From Cladopsammia gracilis (Eukaryota; Cnidaria; Anthozoa; Scleractinia; Dendrophylliidae), in the NCBI GenBank assembly GCA_022457155.1, contig JAJGOT010000526.1, positions 307,001 to 371,000 on the forward strand: a stretch of DNA of 64,000 nucleotides, in the 5' to 3' direction. The notes beneath the pieces were generated by a model. That model did no database searches, had not been told where the DNA came from, and saw nothing but the letters and a program-made list of their open reading frames with translations. Positions 11,033-24,873 of this stretch are shown piece after piece. The position numbers and the translations under genes were made by a program. Position 1 is the first letter of the stretch; each line of letters begins with the position of its first letter.

Positions 11033-13944
11033 CCAAAAGACAACTATACTGCTCAAGCACGTGTTCTTATATATATGCTAATGCATATTAATTTAATTAC
11101 GTTCTTGTCACATACGATTTCCGGATTACATAACACCTATGGGAAGAATAATTATCACTCCGAACAATTTTCCGTATAGGACTTATTTTACCGACCTTTC
11201 AGTTCAGTTGAATGCCTACCTAATCCGTTTACTTTGCCGTTTACGACAGTTAAAGGCCTACAGATATTTTGTATTTCATACACTTAATAAACGTGACCGC
11301 AGAGAAATTATATTTCGTTTCTCGCCACTTCAAGTAGCAATTCATTATGAAGGATATGAGACAAGTCCTAGAGGCTATTCACATGATACCGGAATGACTT
11401 TCATTCTGGAACGAGTTCATTCCATCTCCATATATTTCTCTGTATCTGTTTACATGATACCGAGACGAAATTTTGTTCCCGTACAGGTCATTCCGGAATG
11501 AGTTCACTTCGGTTTTCAATCCGAATGAAATTCTCGTTCAGGTATGACATTTTATTCTGGTATCATGTAAACTGAAAACGAACTTCGTTCCAAGATGAAA
11601 ACCGCAAACCGTGTAGTCTGGGGCGAGTGGCGCATGCGTATCGTTGCGCGAAACTTGCGCCATCTTTGTTTTCTGATCTGGCGCAAAAACCACGCAAGCG
11701 AGAACGCCTTAGGCTGAGTCGGTCGATTTTGTCATGTGAATACAGTACGTACTTCAGTTTGGAACGAAACTCATTCCGGTATCATGTGTACAGCCCCCTA
11801 GTAAGGCACGCCTTCAGAAGAAAACAATTTTTTTTTAAAAAAAAATTAAAAGCTTTAAAAATCTAATACAAAGCAAAAAGACGTATCCTGCACTAAGCGT
11901 CGATTTCCTTTTTCCCTAACTGCTTGGTCTGGCCTTGTTTTTCTTATTCCCAATTCGATAAGGACGGGAATAAACACGCAACACAGAGCGCAATGATTAA
12001 CATCTTGCATATTTATTTTTACTGACCTTCTGGCCAAGGTTGTCCGTAAATCTCCATTCTTGTACATGCCCAAACGTGCCATTTCAACGGATAAAGGCGG
12101 ATATACCGTGCGTAAATCACTGGAATGACATTTTTTTAACGTCACAGCAATTGGTATTTCCTGTAGTAATAACCTGTAAATTCGGGATAACAACACAAAG
12201 ACATTAGGCTGGGAATGTCATATATTTTTATTGTCGTGTTTCCTTCGTGTTACGTTCTTGAGAATTTCAGTGCAACAAGCACAACGCGTCCAAGATATCT
12301 ATTAATTTATACTTTTTACATAAAAAAATTAAAACTTTTTTGTTTGGTCGTGTTCAAATATTTTTGCACGTCCTTTACTGATTTAACGAAATAAATTTTT
12401 TTTAATCGATGTTGCAAAAAAAAAAATGATATGGTTCTCCCTATATAGGAAAATAGAGAGATTAAAGCAGTATATCATGGGGATTTTGAGGGTTTTTTGG
12501 ACTAGGTCATACATAAAATGCTTATAGAACAACAACAAGAAGATAACAGGTGAATTTTTGAAGAGACAATAAATCATTATCAGTTTTTAGCGAGTTTTCC
12601 AAGATAGAAGCCTGAGAACATGAAAATATTGGTTGCAAGTCAGGGGCTTTCCTGGCCAGTTTTTACCAGTAAGCCAGGGGGCACAAGTTGAAAAAAGAAA
12701 AGGGTTAACATAGCATAATATACGGAAAGACATTGCGTTTTTTGGCTTTTTAAAGTGATACTGTAAAAATCATAACCACGTACCGATTTTGCCCAGAAAG
12801 CGCCATGTGATCATTAATTTTCCCGCCATTTCATGCGCATGTGCCGTGCTGTTTTGTTGTTTGGCTGTTTTTGTGTTTGAAAACAACGTGAGTATTTGTT
12901 GTTAATATTTTGAATTGTTTTGCTGCGATAACTCTTTTATTCTATATTCTATATAAAACAACTGGTACAGAAATGTAAAGTGACACAAACAGAGCGATGG
13001 TAAAATTATTACACGGTAAAGTGGTTACATTTTCAGGAGATAAGTCTCTAAACGTCTTAAAATCGTAACAAACCACGCCTAACCGGGAACACTTTCGTTA
13101 GTTATATTCTACATTGAACGTCGTTAATGAGTTTCGTGAAGCTTACGCGGCGGACAATCTGTATACATTGCACGCTAAACCGACAACGGCAAGGTCGTGT
13201 TTGCATTCTGCTATGGGACGAGTGGTTTTCTCTATACCCAAAGTTAACCACTAAACCGACGCTTAAACCAATTACTGGAATTTTGCTTCACAAATAATGA
13301 GATAATTTGGAACACAAAAATACAGACTCAAATGACTCTTTAGCTCAAATAATGAAACGTGTACTTAAAACTCGAAAAATAAAAAAAATCGCTTGACAAA
13401 ATACAAAAAACGTTTTTAAAACCCGATTGGTTTTTCGATTGAATACACCTATTCGTTTCTAGCCCAAATGTGATGTGGTTGTAGATTCATTTTGTACTAA
13501 TATCTAATTATAGCTAATTATGATATTTACCAATATGGGAAATAACTTTTCTATAGTAGTTAAGTATGATTAGCTTTAGGTATTGCCTCCTGCTGGTTTG
13601 AAATACAAGCTGGTAAAGAAATACGTGTAGTTCAAGACTAAAGCCTTTTACCTCTGCGCTTGTTTCCCATTTGACATTATCGTTGGACCACCCCAGTTTG
13701 AATTCTTTCAAATAATCCTTCTTTCCACCTGGATTTCCTTATGTAGCTACAGCACATACTCGGTATAGTCGACCAAGATCAATCTGAATCAGTTATTAAA
13801 AAACTATGTTCGTTTATTGAAACACGAACTATTACGTAAAGTTGGATATGCCTTAAAATTACGCATTTGTAGTATTTGATTTTGTTGAACATCGTATTCC
13901 GTTCTTTCTTGACAGAAGTAAGGCCTAAACACTCATAACTTACT
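11033..13944. other. Host noncoding DNA with degenerate repeats
   Basis: From about 11380 to 11790 the motif (A)CATGATACCG(G)AATGA recurs in both orientations (11383, 11452, 11566 and 11778), suggesting a degraded inverted-repeat element. The rest is AT-rich with poly-A and poly-T runs and no recognisable exon. Confidence 0.5.
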
Positions 13945-15152
13945 TAAGAGCAGTTCTCTGTAAGAATCGAAAAAAGTGGGAAATGAAAATTTTTGACCCC
14001 CCTTCATATTTTGCATGCAGATAGGTCTTCAGGGGGGATGTTCAAAAATGACCTTTGTTAAGGTCGTTTCTTCTTTGTTGCCATGGTAACACTGGATGTT
14101 TGTTGGTGCCACTAAACCCAATTTGGACCTCAGAAACGTCCTTAAAAAGTGCAAAATGTAAGACGTCGTTTCTCCAGTCCATTAATACTGAACAAATCAA
14201 GACTTTCACCAGATGTAAAACCTTTATTCTAGTTTACATTTATGCATGTGGCATTTTGTAACATCAACTGCACATGAATTTAACGGTCAAACAACTTGAT
14301 GGTGTTTCAGCCATTTTAGTTGACGAGTAAAACTAGCAATACCTTTTCTTGAATTTTTCCAAAAGTACGCCGATTCTAGAACTCAAACTACGTGGCTAGT
14401 TTAAATAGATACTCTAGTTACTAAATCTATAAAAATCTCTGCGGGGCGGGTTAATTTTGGACTTTGGTTCACTGAGGAAAAACCTTCAAAAATCATTTGT
14501 TGTAAACTTTGGTGAAATTAACATTACGTTCATTCGACAGAAATCCTTTAAGAAAACTCAATCGATCTTCAGGCTTAAAGAATAGCATGCACTCTATCAA
14601 TGTCTGGTCAAATCGGCTGTTAATAGCCGTTATTTTTTGAACAATCTCAATCCAAATAAAGCTTACTTTACTGTTTTCTGCAGTTCTCAACTTTCGAAGA
14701 ACGAGTCGGTTCTTTCCGCACAGCATACATTTTCGGCACAAAATTCGGATATCTAAACCATTTCTTGTGGCTGAGCATGCTGTTTGTCTTCAGTGGAGGT
14801 CCATTAACTCATCACAGTGCGAATAACAACAGCTTTTGTAGTACCCGGAAGGTCATCGCAGCAAGCCATCATCGGAAACTTTGTTCGTCCACGTACAATT
14901 CTGCTCTGGATTTACCGCATATTTCTCCGTCACATGTCATCATTCGCTCCAAAAGAAGATAAAACGGTTTTCTGATTAATCTTTTACAGTAAATCACATT
15001 AAGCGAGGCATTTTACCCCTTTTTTCTCCGTTCTTTATACGTCTTTCGAAGTCCAGGCCACCAGTTCAGGCAAAGCCCTGCTGGTCAGCGGTAGAATCTA
15101 AAATACAAAGTTCCTTCGTAAAATGTTTAACGTGGCGTCCTCATCCTATTAC

Positions 15153-15675
15153 CTTATTATAGGAAATTAACAATGCACTTTATTAACGCGATTTTACAAA
15201 ATTCGCGTTAATTTAATGTATCTTAATTAATGTCGATGTAAATTTAATGCACGCTTTTTCACAACATGGTTATTTTAAAGCACCTTTATTTCATTACAAA
15301 ACCTTATTAGTTCACGACTTCTCTATTGGCTCTTCAGAGTCACATTTCACGGAGGCTTTGAAAAATCTTTTGAATTGATAGAGTCTAGTTGGGCTTCAAA
15401 ACCAAATTTTCGGCTTTAAAAAAAGCTTAGAAACATCCGTGCACTTGTCTTGGAAGGTTTTATTGACGGAAGCCAAAACGCAGTTTGGCGTTCAGAAATG
15501 TAAAGTGCGAGTTTGCAGAATTATGAAAATCGCAGTAAATAAAGCAAGATGCTTATCGAAAAATTCGCGTTAATTTAATGTATGTAAACCTAACTTTTGA
15601 AAAACTCGCGTTAATTTAGTGTAACGTAAATTTTCTTCGCGTTGTCAACGTGCATTGTTAATTTCCTATAATAAG
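15153..15675. mobile_element. About 520 bp MITE with terminal inverted repeats
   Basis: The left end CTTATTATAGGAAATTAACAATGCAC and right end GTGCATTGTTAATTTCCTATAATAAG are inverted copies. Inner repeats of CGCGTTAATTTA(A/G)TGTA occur at 15203, 15565 and 15608. The right end abuts the Penelope coding fragment directly, so this element appears to have inserted into it. Confidence 0.8.
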
Positions 15676-15857
15676 AGCATGACCGAGACATCCGATTCGC
15701 CCGTACCCAGACCTCCGCCGTTTCAGAGCACGCCAACAACACCGGACACCACCCGTTTTGGAATGAAGTAACGTTTATTGATCGTGATCCTCATTGGTAC
15801 ACACGCAGGGTCAAAGAGGCGATCCACATAAGACTTAACCCTAACAACATCAACAGG

Positions 15858-15910
<53 letters not shown>

Positions 15911-15998
15911 CAACAGAAAAGCCGTACGACTACGGACCGCCGAGGGAACAATTCGCCGAAACAACGAGGATCAAAAATGCGCCAGTCACAGCTGTTGA
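15675..15998 (+). pseudogene. Penelope-like retroelement, C-terminal (GIY-YIG side) ORF fragment
   Basis: A frame open from the MITE edge to TGA at 15996-15998 reads AVSEHANNTGHHPFWNEV, then FIDRDPHWYTRRVKEAIHI, then RDSGIEIPEAWMPTIKKHN. This is the C-terminal part of Penelope-like element proteins, following the GIY-YIG endonuclease. The 5' part, including the reverse transcriptase, is absent. The sequence to about 16200 is probably its 3' UTR. Confidence 0.8.
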
Positions 15999-16199
15999 AA
16001 AACCAACCAATCACAGCAGAGCGTCGTGCTTCATAAGGTGACGCGTAACCAGTCGACCCCATCGCCTGAAGAAGACTAGCAGTATGCAGTCCAAACGTCG
16101 CGATCCACATCGGAAGTGACTACATCGTGAGACAAACGAAAAATACTTCTTTACTAGTGTGTTCACCACGATGAACAACAACAACCCTTTTTACGATAA

Positions 16200-17966
16200 T
16201 AAGGTACATTGTCACTGACTGTCGATTCTATTCTGTTTACGTTGAGCAGCCTATGGGTACATATTCCCATTCTTTTGTTTTCTGATACGTAGACATGTGA
16301 ACAAAATAAAATACCAAACAATAGGCATGGGTATTGCCTTTAGTTTTTTTTTGGCGGTATCCATGCGATGGACTATTTCAGGAAGTCAGTATTTACTCTG
16401 AGCGATTCATGACGAGCGAATCATAGCCAGTGAATCATGTCTGACAAACCCCGGCCGGGTCTGCACAGTGAAATCGGCTGTAAGGGAATGACTAGTATTT
16501 CAGCCGCATATCTTAGAAGTCTACGCAATTAAAATTCGAGGAATCATGTGTCTGTTGAAAAAACATACGGAGACGCATAAAACTATCTTAAGTATTAGGA
16601 GACAATCAGCTCAAGAGCAACTACCGGCAAGAAAATGGTGGGAAATATAATAAACAGTTTGAAGAAAAGTTTGCCGTTTGGCGAGCGTTCTTTGTCCTTT
16701 GACAGCTATTTTTCAACGGAAGAAGCAAAGTTTCAGTCGCAAAAGTGATCATCAAATGACGTCAGAAAACAAAATTATAGCCGCAGACTGTATTCTACAG
16801 AGCTTTGCATTAATCAGAAAATGAGAAAACCACCTACAAATACGATATTCCTCATTTAACTGCATGAGCAAAGTTTACTTTTTCAGAGGTTCAAAAGTTC
16901 CCATCAAGTTAATTCGTCTGTTTTGTGGGTCTCCCGTTTATCTTATCGGTACCGATACATTTTTTTGCCGTACCAATCCGAGTACGAATTCATGATGAGA
17001 AACGCTCTGATGGTTACTATTTGGTAAAGCAAAAAAACTAGGAAGAAACAGACTAGAGTGTACTCTTCTTCCAGTTTTTCCATTTTCCGACATTGAGATC
17101 TGAGTGACATCCGTATCATAGAAATTAAGTTGTGGGAACCTATTGTAATTTTATGAGTATAAATAGAGTGGTGAACTGCTCAATCTCTCTCCCTCTCAGT
17201 CTATTAAGTATTTGGGGGGATGGGGCGTTTAACAGAGGATTTACGGTCCTTATCTCCTAGTGTAATACTTCAAATATATACTCTCCTTCCCCTAGAAAGT
17301 GTGTACAAATTTATTTTGTTGGATACTATGCGCTTCAGAAACACTGTAACTACGGCACTTACGTTAGTGACTGAAGCAAAGTTATTCGTGGCAAAAAGTT
17401 AGAAAGACAAACGAAACGCAACAGCTGCAGCTTTGAGCGGCGAGCGCGCTAGAACTAATTTGTTTTGATGGTCGAGTGGCCATTAACAGATGAAAGTAGA
17501 TTCAGCGAAAATGAAAAGTTCTTTCTTGAAGGCAAGTTTTTCCATAGAGAGAAATCAACTAAAAGAGGACGAGCGATCGAAGCGGTAACAAAGAAAATGC
17601 CAAGAAAAGTTAAAGACGCAAAAATTCGGTTGTTTACAGTTAAAGTATTCCTAAGGAGACGGCAAATCTGCTCGTACTTTCCTTGCTTTGCAGCAAAAGA
17701 AAAAATAAATAAATAAAAGAAGCAGCTCACCGAGTCACAGAACAGGCATTTACCAAAAACGAAAATATTGTTATAACTATCAGAAGAAAGCATCCAGTCA
17801 CCTTTTGTTCACGTTTTCGTTTTTATCAGCTAAGAAATGTACGGGAAATATGATCTACTGTAAATAGAAAGAAAATCTAACAAAAGAAGAGTTCTGGCAT
17901 TCCAATTCCAATACTTTCTGGCACCTCAATATGATGCGGACGCCATGTTGCATTTTATGAAGTCAA
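16200..17966. other. Loop of the large foldback, no recognised gene
   Basis: This DNA between the Penelope fragment and the right foldback arm contains a frame of about 80 codons (17465-17716, +). It begins MVEWPLTDESRF, but its basic, low-complexity content resembles no family I know, and I do not call it a gene. Confidence 0.4.
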
Positions 17967-19125
17967 ATCGTATTCTAGTTATACCGCTGACCAGATATGT
18001 TTTTGCCTGAACTGGTGGCCAGAACTACGAAAGAAAGGCGAAAGAAAGAAGGTAAAATGTTTAGCTAAATGTAATTGATCGTTAAACTATTAATCAGAAA
18101 ACCGTTTTATCTCCTTTTGGGGCGAATGATGACATGTGACGGAGAAATATACCGTAAATCCAGATTAGAAATGTTCGTGGACGAACAAAGCTTCCGATGA
18201 TGGCTTGCTGCGGTGACCTTCCTGGTACTACAAAAGCTGTTGTTATTTGAACTGTGATGGGTTAATGGACCTCCACTGAAGACAAACAGCATGCTCAGCC
18301 ACAAGAGATGGTTTAGATATCCGAATTTTGTGCCGAAAATGTATGCTGTGCGGAAAGAACCGACTCGTTCTTCAAAAGTTGAGAACTGCAGAAAACAGTA
18401 AAGTAAGCTTTATTTGGATTGAGATTGTTCAAAAAATAACGGCTATTAACAGCCGATTTGACCAGACATTGATAGAGTGCATGCTATTCTTTAAGCCTGA
18501 AGACCGATTGAGTTTTCTTAAAGGATTTCTGTCGAATGAACGTAATGTTAATTTCACCAAAGTTTACAACAAATGATTTTTGAAGGTTTTTCCTCAGTGA
18601 ACCAAAGTCCAAAATTAACCCGCCCCGCAGAGATTTTTATAGATTTAGTAACTAGAGTATCTATTTAAACTAGCCACGTAGTTTGAGTTCTAGAATCGGC
18701 GTACTTTTGGAAAAATTCAAGAAAAGGTATTGCTAGTTTTACTCGTCAACTAAAATGGCTGAAACACCATCAAGTTGTTTGACCGTTAAGTTCATGTGCA
18801 GTTGATGTTACAAAATGCCACATGCATAAATGTAAACTAGAATAAAGGTTTTACATCTGGTGAAAGTCTTGATTTGTTCAGTATTAATGGACTGGAGAAA
18901 CGACGTCTTACATTTTGCACTTTTTAAGGAAGTTTCTGAGGTCCAAATTGGGTTTAGTGGCACCAACAAACATCCAGTGTTACCATGGCAACAAAGAAGA
19001 AACGACCTTAACAAAGGTCATTTTTTAACATCCCCCCCTGGAGACCTATCTGCATGCAAAATATGAAGGGGGGTCAAAAATTTTCATTTCCCACTTTTCT
19101 CGATTCTTACGGAGAACTGCTCTTA

Positions 19126-20536
19126 AAACATAACAAAACTAGAAATCTAGTTTATCGATTCCCTGTTAACTTGTTCAAGCCTTAGTTAGGATACAGAAAC
19201 ATTAAAATCTTCAATGCAGTTGTACATGGCCATAAAATTTTAACCATGATTTGAATGCAATTTTAATGCACTGTGTATTATAAAAGCTGTACGTTCTTAC
19301 CTGAATCCACCCAGTTGCGTCATCAGGCCATGAAGTACACCAAGAACTCCGTCGGTGCGTTTAAACGAGCATTAGTTGCGGTGTGCCCATTTGTTGAAGC
19401 TGTTATTTGAGAGTCAAGAATTTCGCCAGCCTCCATGCCAACGGCCGGTGCGCCGCACTCTGAGAGTATATTAAATACTTAATATCAGTTGGAAGTATCG
19501 TGCAAGATTCTTTAGTACTCCGCGGCCGTTAAACGACATTAACTTCTTTCCACCCCCTCCTGTGTTCAAGCTTCGTTCGCATGATGGGATTAGTTGATAT
19601 ATACCCGTTTCCACTTCTCTCTTTAACTTTATGTGAAGCGCTGTGGCTTCATAGGCCACTTCGAAAAATACCATAATAATCTTTTATGTGCAGGCTCAGC
19701 CTCACCGGGGTGTAATTATTCAAGTCTCCTTTGTTAGAATGGCACAATGGAATTCAGAGTACATGTAGGAACGTTAGGACGTAGCATTGTGTGTTCGTAT
19801 ACAAATGTGCAAAGTATGCAAATTGCCAAGAAGTTGAAGCATAGCACGTGCAGTCCGTGCTGAAAACAAAAGAAATTTGAAAAATCAGGCTTACATCAAG
19901 CACTACTCAAACCTGCACTTTAAAGAGTATTATGGTATTTTTCGAAGTGGCCTATTTAACTTGTACGTTGGATTTATGACCTATTTACAGAAACGGAGCT
20001 CAACTGGCCAGTATTTGGGTGGTTTTGCGCTTAAAAAAAAGACGTAACTGCCTTAGTCTTAGTCTTAGTCTCTCTTAGTCTATTTCTTAGGTAGACCGAT
20101 GCTGAGTTGGGTGGATAGGGAAGTTGGTGTAACCTGCATTGAACTAGCTTTTTGTTAATTAAGAAAATAGCGCTTAAATCCATCATCTAAACATAGCACT
20201 CAGTAAGCAAGCCTTTTTTTTTAATGTTTTTACCCTATTTCTGGGTCAGAAACATTATTTATTTCTCCATGCCTTTGCTTTTACCTTGTTCTCCGTTTGA
20301 ACTCACAACCTGTAAATAAAAAAATCAGTTATAATAATTAAATGAAAATAAAAAAAAAAACACGGCAATAAGTTATAGATTTACTGACCGGTACTATCGA
20401 AAGGAGAGTTTCCTAAATCACACATTTTAAGACATGAATGTTATTTTGACGCTCGTTCGCTCTAAAAAGTAATCTGCTGTGTAAAAGGATGAAAACGCAC
20501 TCTACGCTGCTTCCCACGCAACAGACCCCCCCCCCC

Positions 20537-20567
<31 letters not shown>

Positions 20568-22930
20568 TTGCGGACTATTCTGGTGTCCATCTACTAATTG
20601 TTAACTTCAAACTCTAATTGTAACTGAAACTTCATTACATCTTCACAAATTCCCTCCATTCTTTTTTTTTCTCTCACATTCTTCGAAAAATCGCGAAACC
20701 AAATCACACAATATCACAGAACATCAACCTGCAAACTAATTGAGGCAATTTTGGATCCCTTCAAACGTTGGGATATTTAATTAATTTTGCTACCTAATTT
20801 AATTTCTGCTTGTCATATTTTGTTTCTTTAGTTAATATTTCTTTGCTTTCATGACTTTTGTCGATTTTTTCTTCGTATTTCAAGACAAAAATCAAGCTAA
20901 AGGCAACCTCCATAATCATGAAACATGATATAACTGTCCCTTTATAAGGACAGCACGTTATAATGGACACTTCGTTATTACGGAAAGGCGTCAAGTCCTG
21001 AAGAATAACATTTCATGAAAAGAACTCTCGTAAGTCCCGTTACTACGTATTTCTATCTATTATAAACACCCATCGTGGTCATTATGGTGTATGTTATATT
21101 ATAGCAACACTGGAACATGCTCGAACTCGTACAAAGGTCGTTTTGAACTGAAAGAGGATGATTATTTCATGCTTGCCAAAGTAAACGCCTGAATTGAAGT
21201 TACTTGAAGTTAACTATTAATTTTTGTAAAAAGGAACGTTTAGGGAGATTATAACCTGTTCCTCGACAAATCCGTTAAAAACCTTTCTTGTCCTGTTCTT
21301 CCAAACTTTCGTGAATGTTACAATACCTCTATGGAAACACAGAGGAAAAGATGTCTCTTGCTATAAAATAAACCGCAAAAAAGGAAGGACGAAAGAGTAA
21401 ACATCAACTTTGTCTTAAAGAAATATTCGTATGATTACGGATTCAATATAGCCAAACACAGCACCCTAGCGCCTTTGGTCGTTTCTTTTTCAACTTTCGA
21501 AAATTCACTTTCTCTATGGACGCTTAGCATACTGATTTGTTAACAAATGTGTGAAAACCTGAAACCAATTTTCGAGAATAGTGAAGGAACTACATTAAAA
21601 GCTCTTAAAAACGTTTACCGAGCATCATTTCCCACGACTACCACGGCTTGAACGCTGTCGATGGTCAGTGAAAAATATCATGTAAAAACAAGAGTAAAAA
21701 CCTTAATGTACCAGAGGTTTTATTTCCGGAGATGGCTTGGCCGAACGAGATAAATTTCAGAAACTATGACAACACCTTTCAATATAAACACATGAACATC
21801 GCTTCACAGCTTGAGTTGAGCTGAGGACAAGCAGAATTTCATTATAGCGGAGCACTTGCCAGGCCGAAGGCCTGGCTGCGCAGCTCCATACTCATAGAAC
21901 CGATGCTCTTCATTTTTCATGGTCATGGCTAGCGGAATGTTTCGCGGGCGCGCGTGTGCCCGACGCCGCCCTCCGCCGTCGCGCAGGACTAGCTTGCCTT
22001 CGCGCAGGACTAGGTCGCGGGCGCGTATGACGTCGGAAAACATGCGCGTACGACGTCATGTTGAAACCAAAGCGAGGCTTTGTTTTTCGCGCGGTTACAC
22101 GGCCGAATGTCACGTCAGCTAGAAAAACACTTTGATGTTTTACTGTGAATTTACTAAGCGGAGAAAACCGTTTAAATTAAAGGCGTTATTTCCCTGAATA
22201 TTTCGCGGTTTGCTACTCAAGACAAGGATACTAATTAAGGGATACTCAGAAGCCGCTTTAGTGTAAAAAGACGAGCTTTCAGGGATAAAATCTTGTTTTT
22301 TATCAATGCGGGAGATGTTTGTTTTCTACGGATTTCAGAACCAGAAGCGGAGATTTGAATTTCCAAGCAAGCGAGGGACTAAAGGTAAAACAGATTACTG
22401 TTTTCGATGAGAATTTATGTTGATATCAATCTGTGAGTGACTTTTTATTGGTGTTATTGTTAGTTTTGGAGAATTGATTTTAAAACGTGCTTGAATTCAG
22501 TTGTATCGATCTCTTGAATTTCATCGAAGAAAGCTTGAACTCGATGAGCTATAATTAAGCTTAAATGGTACGCGTTTTGCCTTTAAACGTAAACTAATGG
22601 AGATTTCAATAAATTTTTTCGAAAGAAGATTGTGTTGTCCATTTTTATGTGTTTGTTCATTCATTAGATGGATTTAAAAGCGATTTTATATAAACAATAC
22701 AAGACTGATTTTATAGTACAGTTCCATCTTCACTTGCATCGCCTTATGCAAATATGTTTGTGTATTTTTGCAATTTCTGATTTTCAAATCAGTTTCTCGA
22801 GCAATTTTTGACAAACAAAAACTGTATTTTATTCGGAAAGTAGTGGTACTAGTTATTCCAGACAGAGAAAAGTTGTTTTTGTGAACTTTTGTACGGTCTA
22901 TAAAAATGTACTGTGCAGACGGTCGCGTAA
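19126..22930. other. Host intergenic or intronic DNA, no gene recognised
   Basis: AT-rich sequence holding a poly-C/(AC)n microsatellite at 20526-20562, a short inverted repeat GCCAGGCCGAAGGCCTGGC near 21859, and a GC- and CpG-rich patch at about 21930-22110. That patch yields overlapping arginine-rich frames on both strands, which I read as base composition and not as genes. Confidence 0.5.
20526..20562. repeat. Poly-C/(AC)n microsatellite
   Basis: A run of C is followed directly by about 13 AC dinucleotides. Confidence 0.95.
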
Positions 22931-24873
22931 TCACAGGTGAACCAAGCACAATATGCGTGTAGGGAAACTGGGTACTAGAATTGAGCTTTGTCTAGCTTTG
23001 TTTTGCTTTGCAATGATTTGCGAAAATTTCTGCACGAAATTTATAACTTTTCTCTTAAAAAGTGCAAATAAAGTTTGAAATAAAGTGTTAACATGTAACC
23101 TGGTGTATTTGTTTGTTCATTGGGTCCCTCCATGGCCTGTATTTGAGTATTTGCTTCCATGCGCAACATCATGTATAAATATAAGACAAGGTTGGAAAGT
23201 ATTTTGGTGGAGTCGACGAGGCCGCGCAAGAAAACGCGGTCGATGAAATGCAAGAAAAACACACATTGTCCCTCTATCCCCGTATTAAACAAGATCGATA
23301 GTTGTGCCAACTTTTTCCGTAGTTTTATTGCCAAGAACTCACATTTCCGAGACGCAGCCCAACGCCGAACTTCACCATCTCGCTCGACGATGGCGGCCAT
23401 TAGCCGTTTCTCCCCCACTACCGGTACGCACCGCCGACCATTTCAGCACGCGCCTCCACCGGGTAAGTAAACTTTTCGCAGCAGTGAAAACCCCTTGAAT
23501 AAAAATGGCGGGTCTTCAAAGGTTTACACGGAGAATGCTAAGTTGAAGTTTGATCCGTTGCTTTCGTTTACCGAAACTTTCCTCTCTGGGTAAGTAAGGT
23601 ATTGTCTTAAACTTGTTCTGGAAGAAATAGGAAGCCGGCAGACATCTCAGGGGGGCTGTAAAAAATAATGTTCTGGCCATCTTATCTTATAAATATGCGA
23701 TCGATCGCCGCTAAACTACAGATGCAGATGTTTGCATGAAAACAAAATTATTTCTGATTATTTTCAGCCTCTACCGCAAATTTGAAGCCCCTAAATCTCA
23801 ATATCTTCATCTTTTGATATGTTTCGAAAAGTCGGCTATCGACTATAATTCTTAAAAGAAATATAAACAAGCGATTTCTGACATTGAGTTTCCTCTGAAA
23901 ACTTTGAATTTTCGCCATGTTTTGCCCCAATATCAGTGATGCACTATTTTGCTTAACGTAGCTTATTCAAAACAGCCAATGTTTTCGTGAACAGTGGATG
24001 ACCTTATCAGTTAATAATAAATAGGATGAGCTAATTATAACAACTCTATTGAGCACGTAAGTTTTTACCTCGCTATATCGATCTCTTCGAAGGAAGGAAC
24101 TGATGTGAAGAAAACGCTGTACTGTTAAAAACCACACAACATAACCTTTATTTTGATCCAACTCTGCTTTATCAAAAAACCTTCGCTAAAACCTTCGGCC
24201 TGACAACCGGAAAAAACAATACACAAAGCTGAGTTGCAAAAATTATCGTCGCAACTTCGCCATTTCAAGGGGTTTTCACTGCTGCGAAAAGTTTACTTAC
24301 CCGGTGGAGGCGCGTGCTGAAATGGTCGGCGGTGCGTACCGGTAGTGGGGGAGAAAATCTTCTCGCGGGATCGAGGTTGTAGCCACTTTTCGTCCTCACG
24401 GGTAATGGCCGCCATCGTCGAGCGAGATGGTGAAGTTCGGCGTTGGACTGCGTCTCGGAAATGTGAGTTCTTGGCAATAAAACTACGGAAAAAGTTGGCA
24501 CAACTATCGATCTTGTTTAATACGGGGATAGAGGGACAATGTGTGTTTTTCTTGCATTTCATCGACCGCGTTTTCTTGCGCGGCCTCGTCGACTCGACCA
24601 AAATACTTTCCAACCTTGTCTTATATTTATACATGATGTAGCGCATGGAAGCAAATACTCAAATACAGGCCATGGAGGGACCCAATGAACAAACAAATAC
24701 ACCAGGTTACATGTTAACACTTTATTTCAAACTTTATTTGCACTTTTTAAGAGAAAAGTTATAAATTTCGTGCAGAAATTTTCGCAAATGTTGCAAAGCA
24801 AAACAAAGCTAAACAAAGCTCAATTCTAGTACCCAGTTTCCCTACTCGCATATTGTGCTTGGTTCACCTGTGG
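22931..24873. repeat. 1.94 kb foldback element with arms of about 0.6 kb
   Basis: The left arm (about 22931-23512) and right arm (about 24258-24873) pair almost throughout. For example CACAGGTGAACCAAGCACAA pairs with TTGTGCTTGGTTCACCTGTG, and GCAGTGAAAACCCCTTGAA with TTCAAGGGGTTTTCACTGC. The right arm has an extra segment of about 60 bp (24355-24410) that the left arm lacks. Frames of 98-125 codons repeated in both arms are mirror images of the same DNA and show no recognised domain. Confidence 0.85.

Larger units (their letters stand above)
13945..19125. mobile_element. 5.2 kb foldback element with arms of about 1.16 kb
   Basis: The left arm (about 13945-15112) and right arm (about 17967-19125) are reverse complements at high identity. 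The outer ends are TAAGAGCAGTTCTC (13945) and GAGAACTGCTCTTA (ending 19125). Each arm contains the same 82-codon frame (14493-14741 on - and 18328-18576 on +), which differs at one residue (R or Q after NRLVL). Each also has a 68-codon frame that is identical in both arms. I do not recognise either product. The loop holds a small inverted-repeat element and a Penelope 3' end. It could be one large foldback transposon or two copies of a unit inserted in opposite orientation. Confidence 0.8.

Noticed and set aside
21910..22122. Overlapping arginine- and proline-rich frames on both strands
   Set aside because: They come from a GC- and CpG-rich patch. No domain, start context or splice logic supports a gene.
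23041..24646. Frames of 98-125 codons in both arms of the 22.9-24.9 kb foldback
   Set aside because: The same DNA is read in both arms and both strands; no recognised family, and the inverted repeat explains their recurrence.
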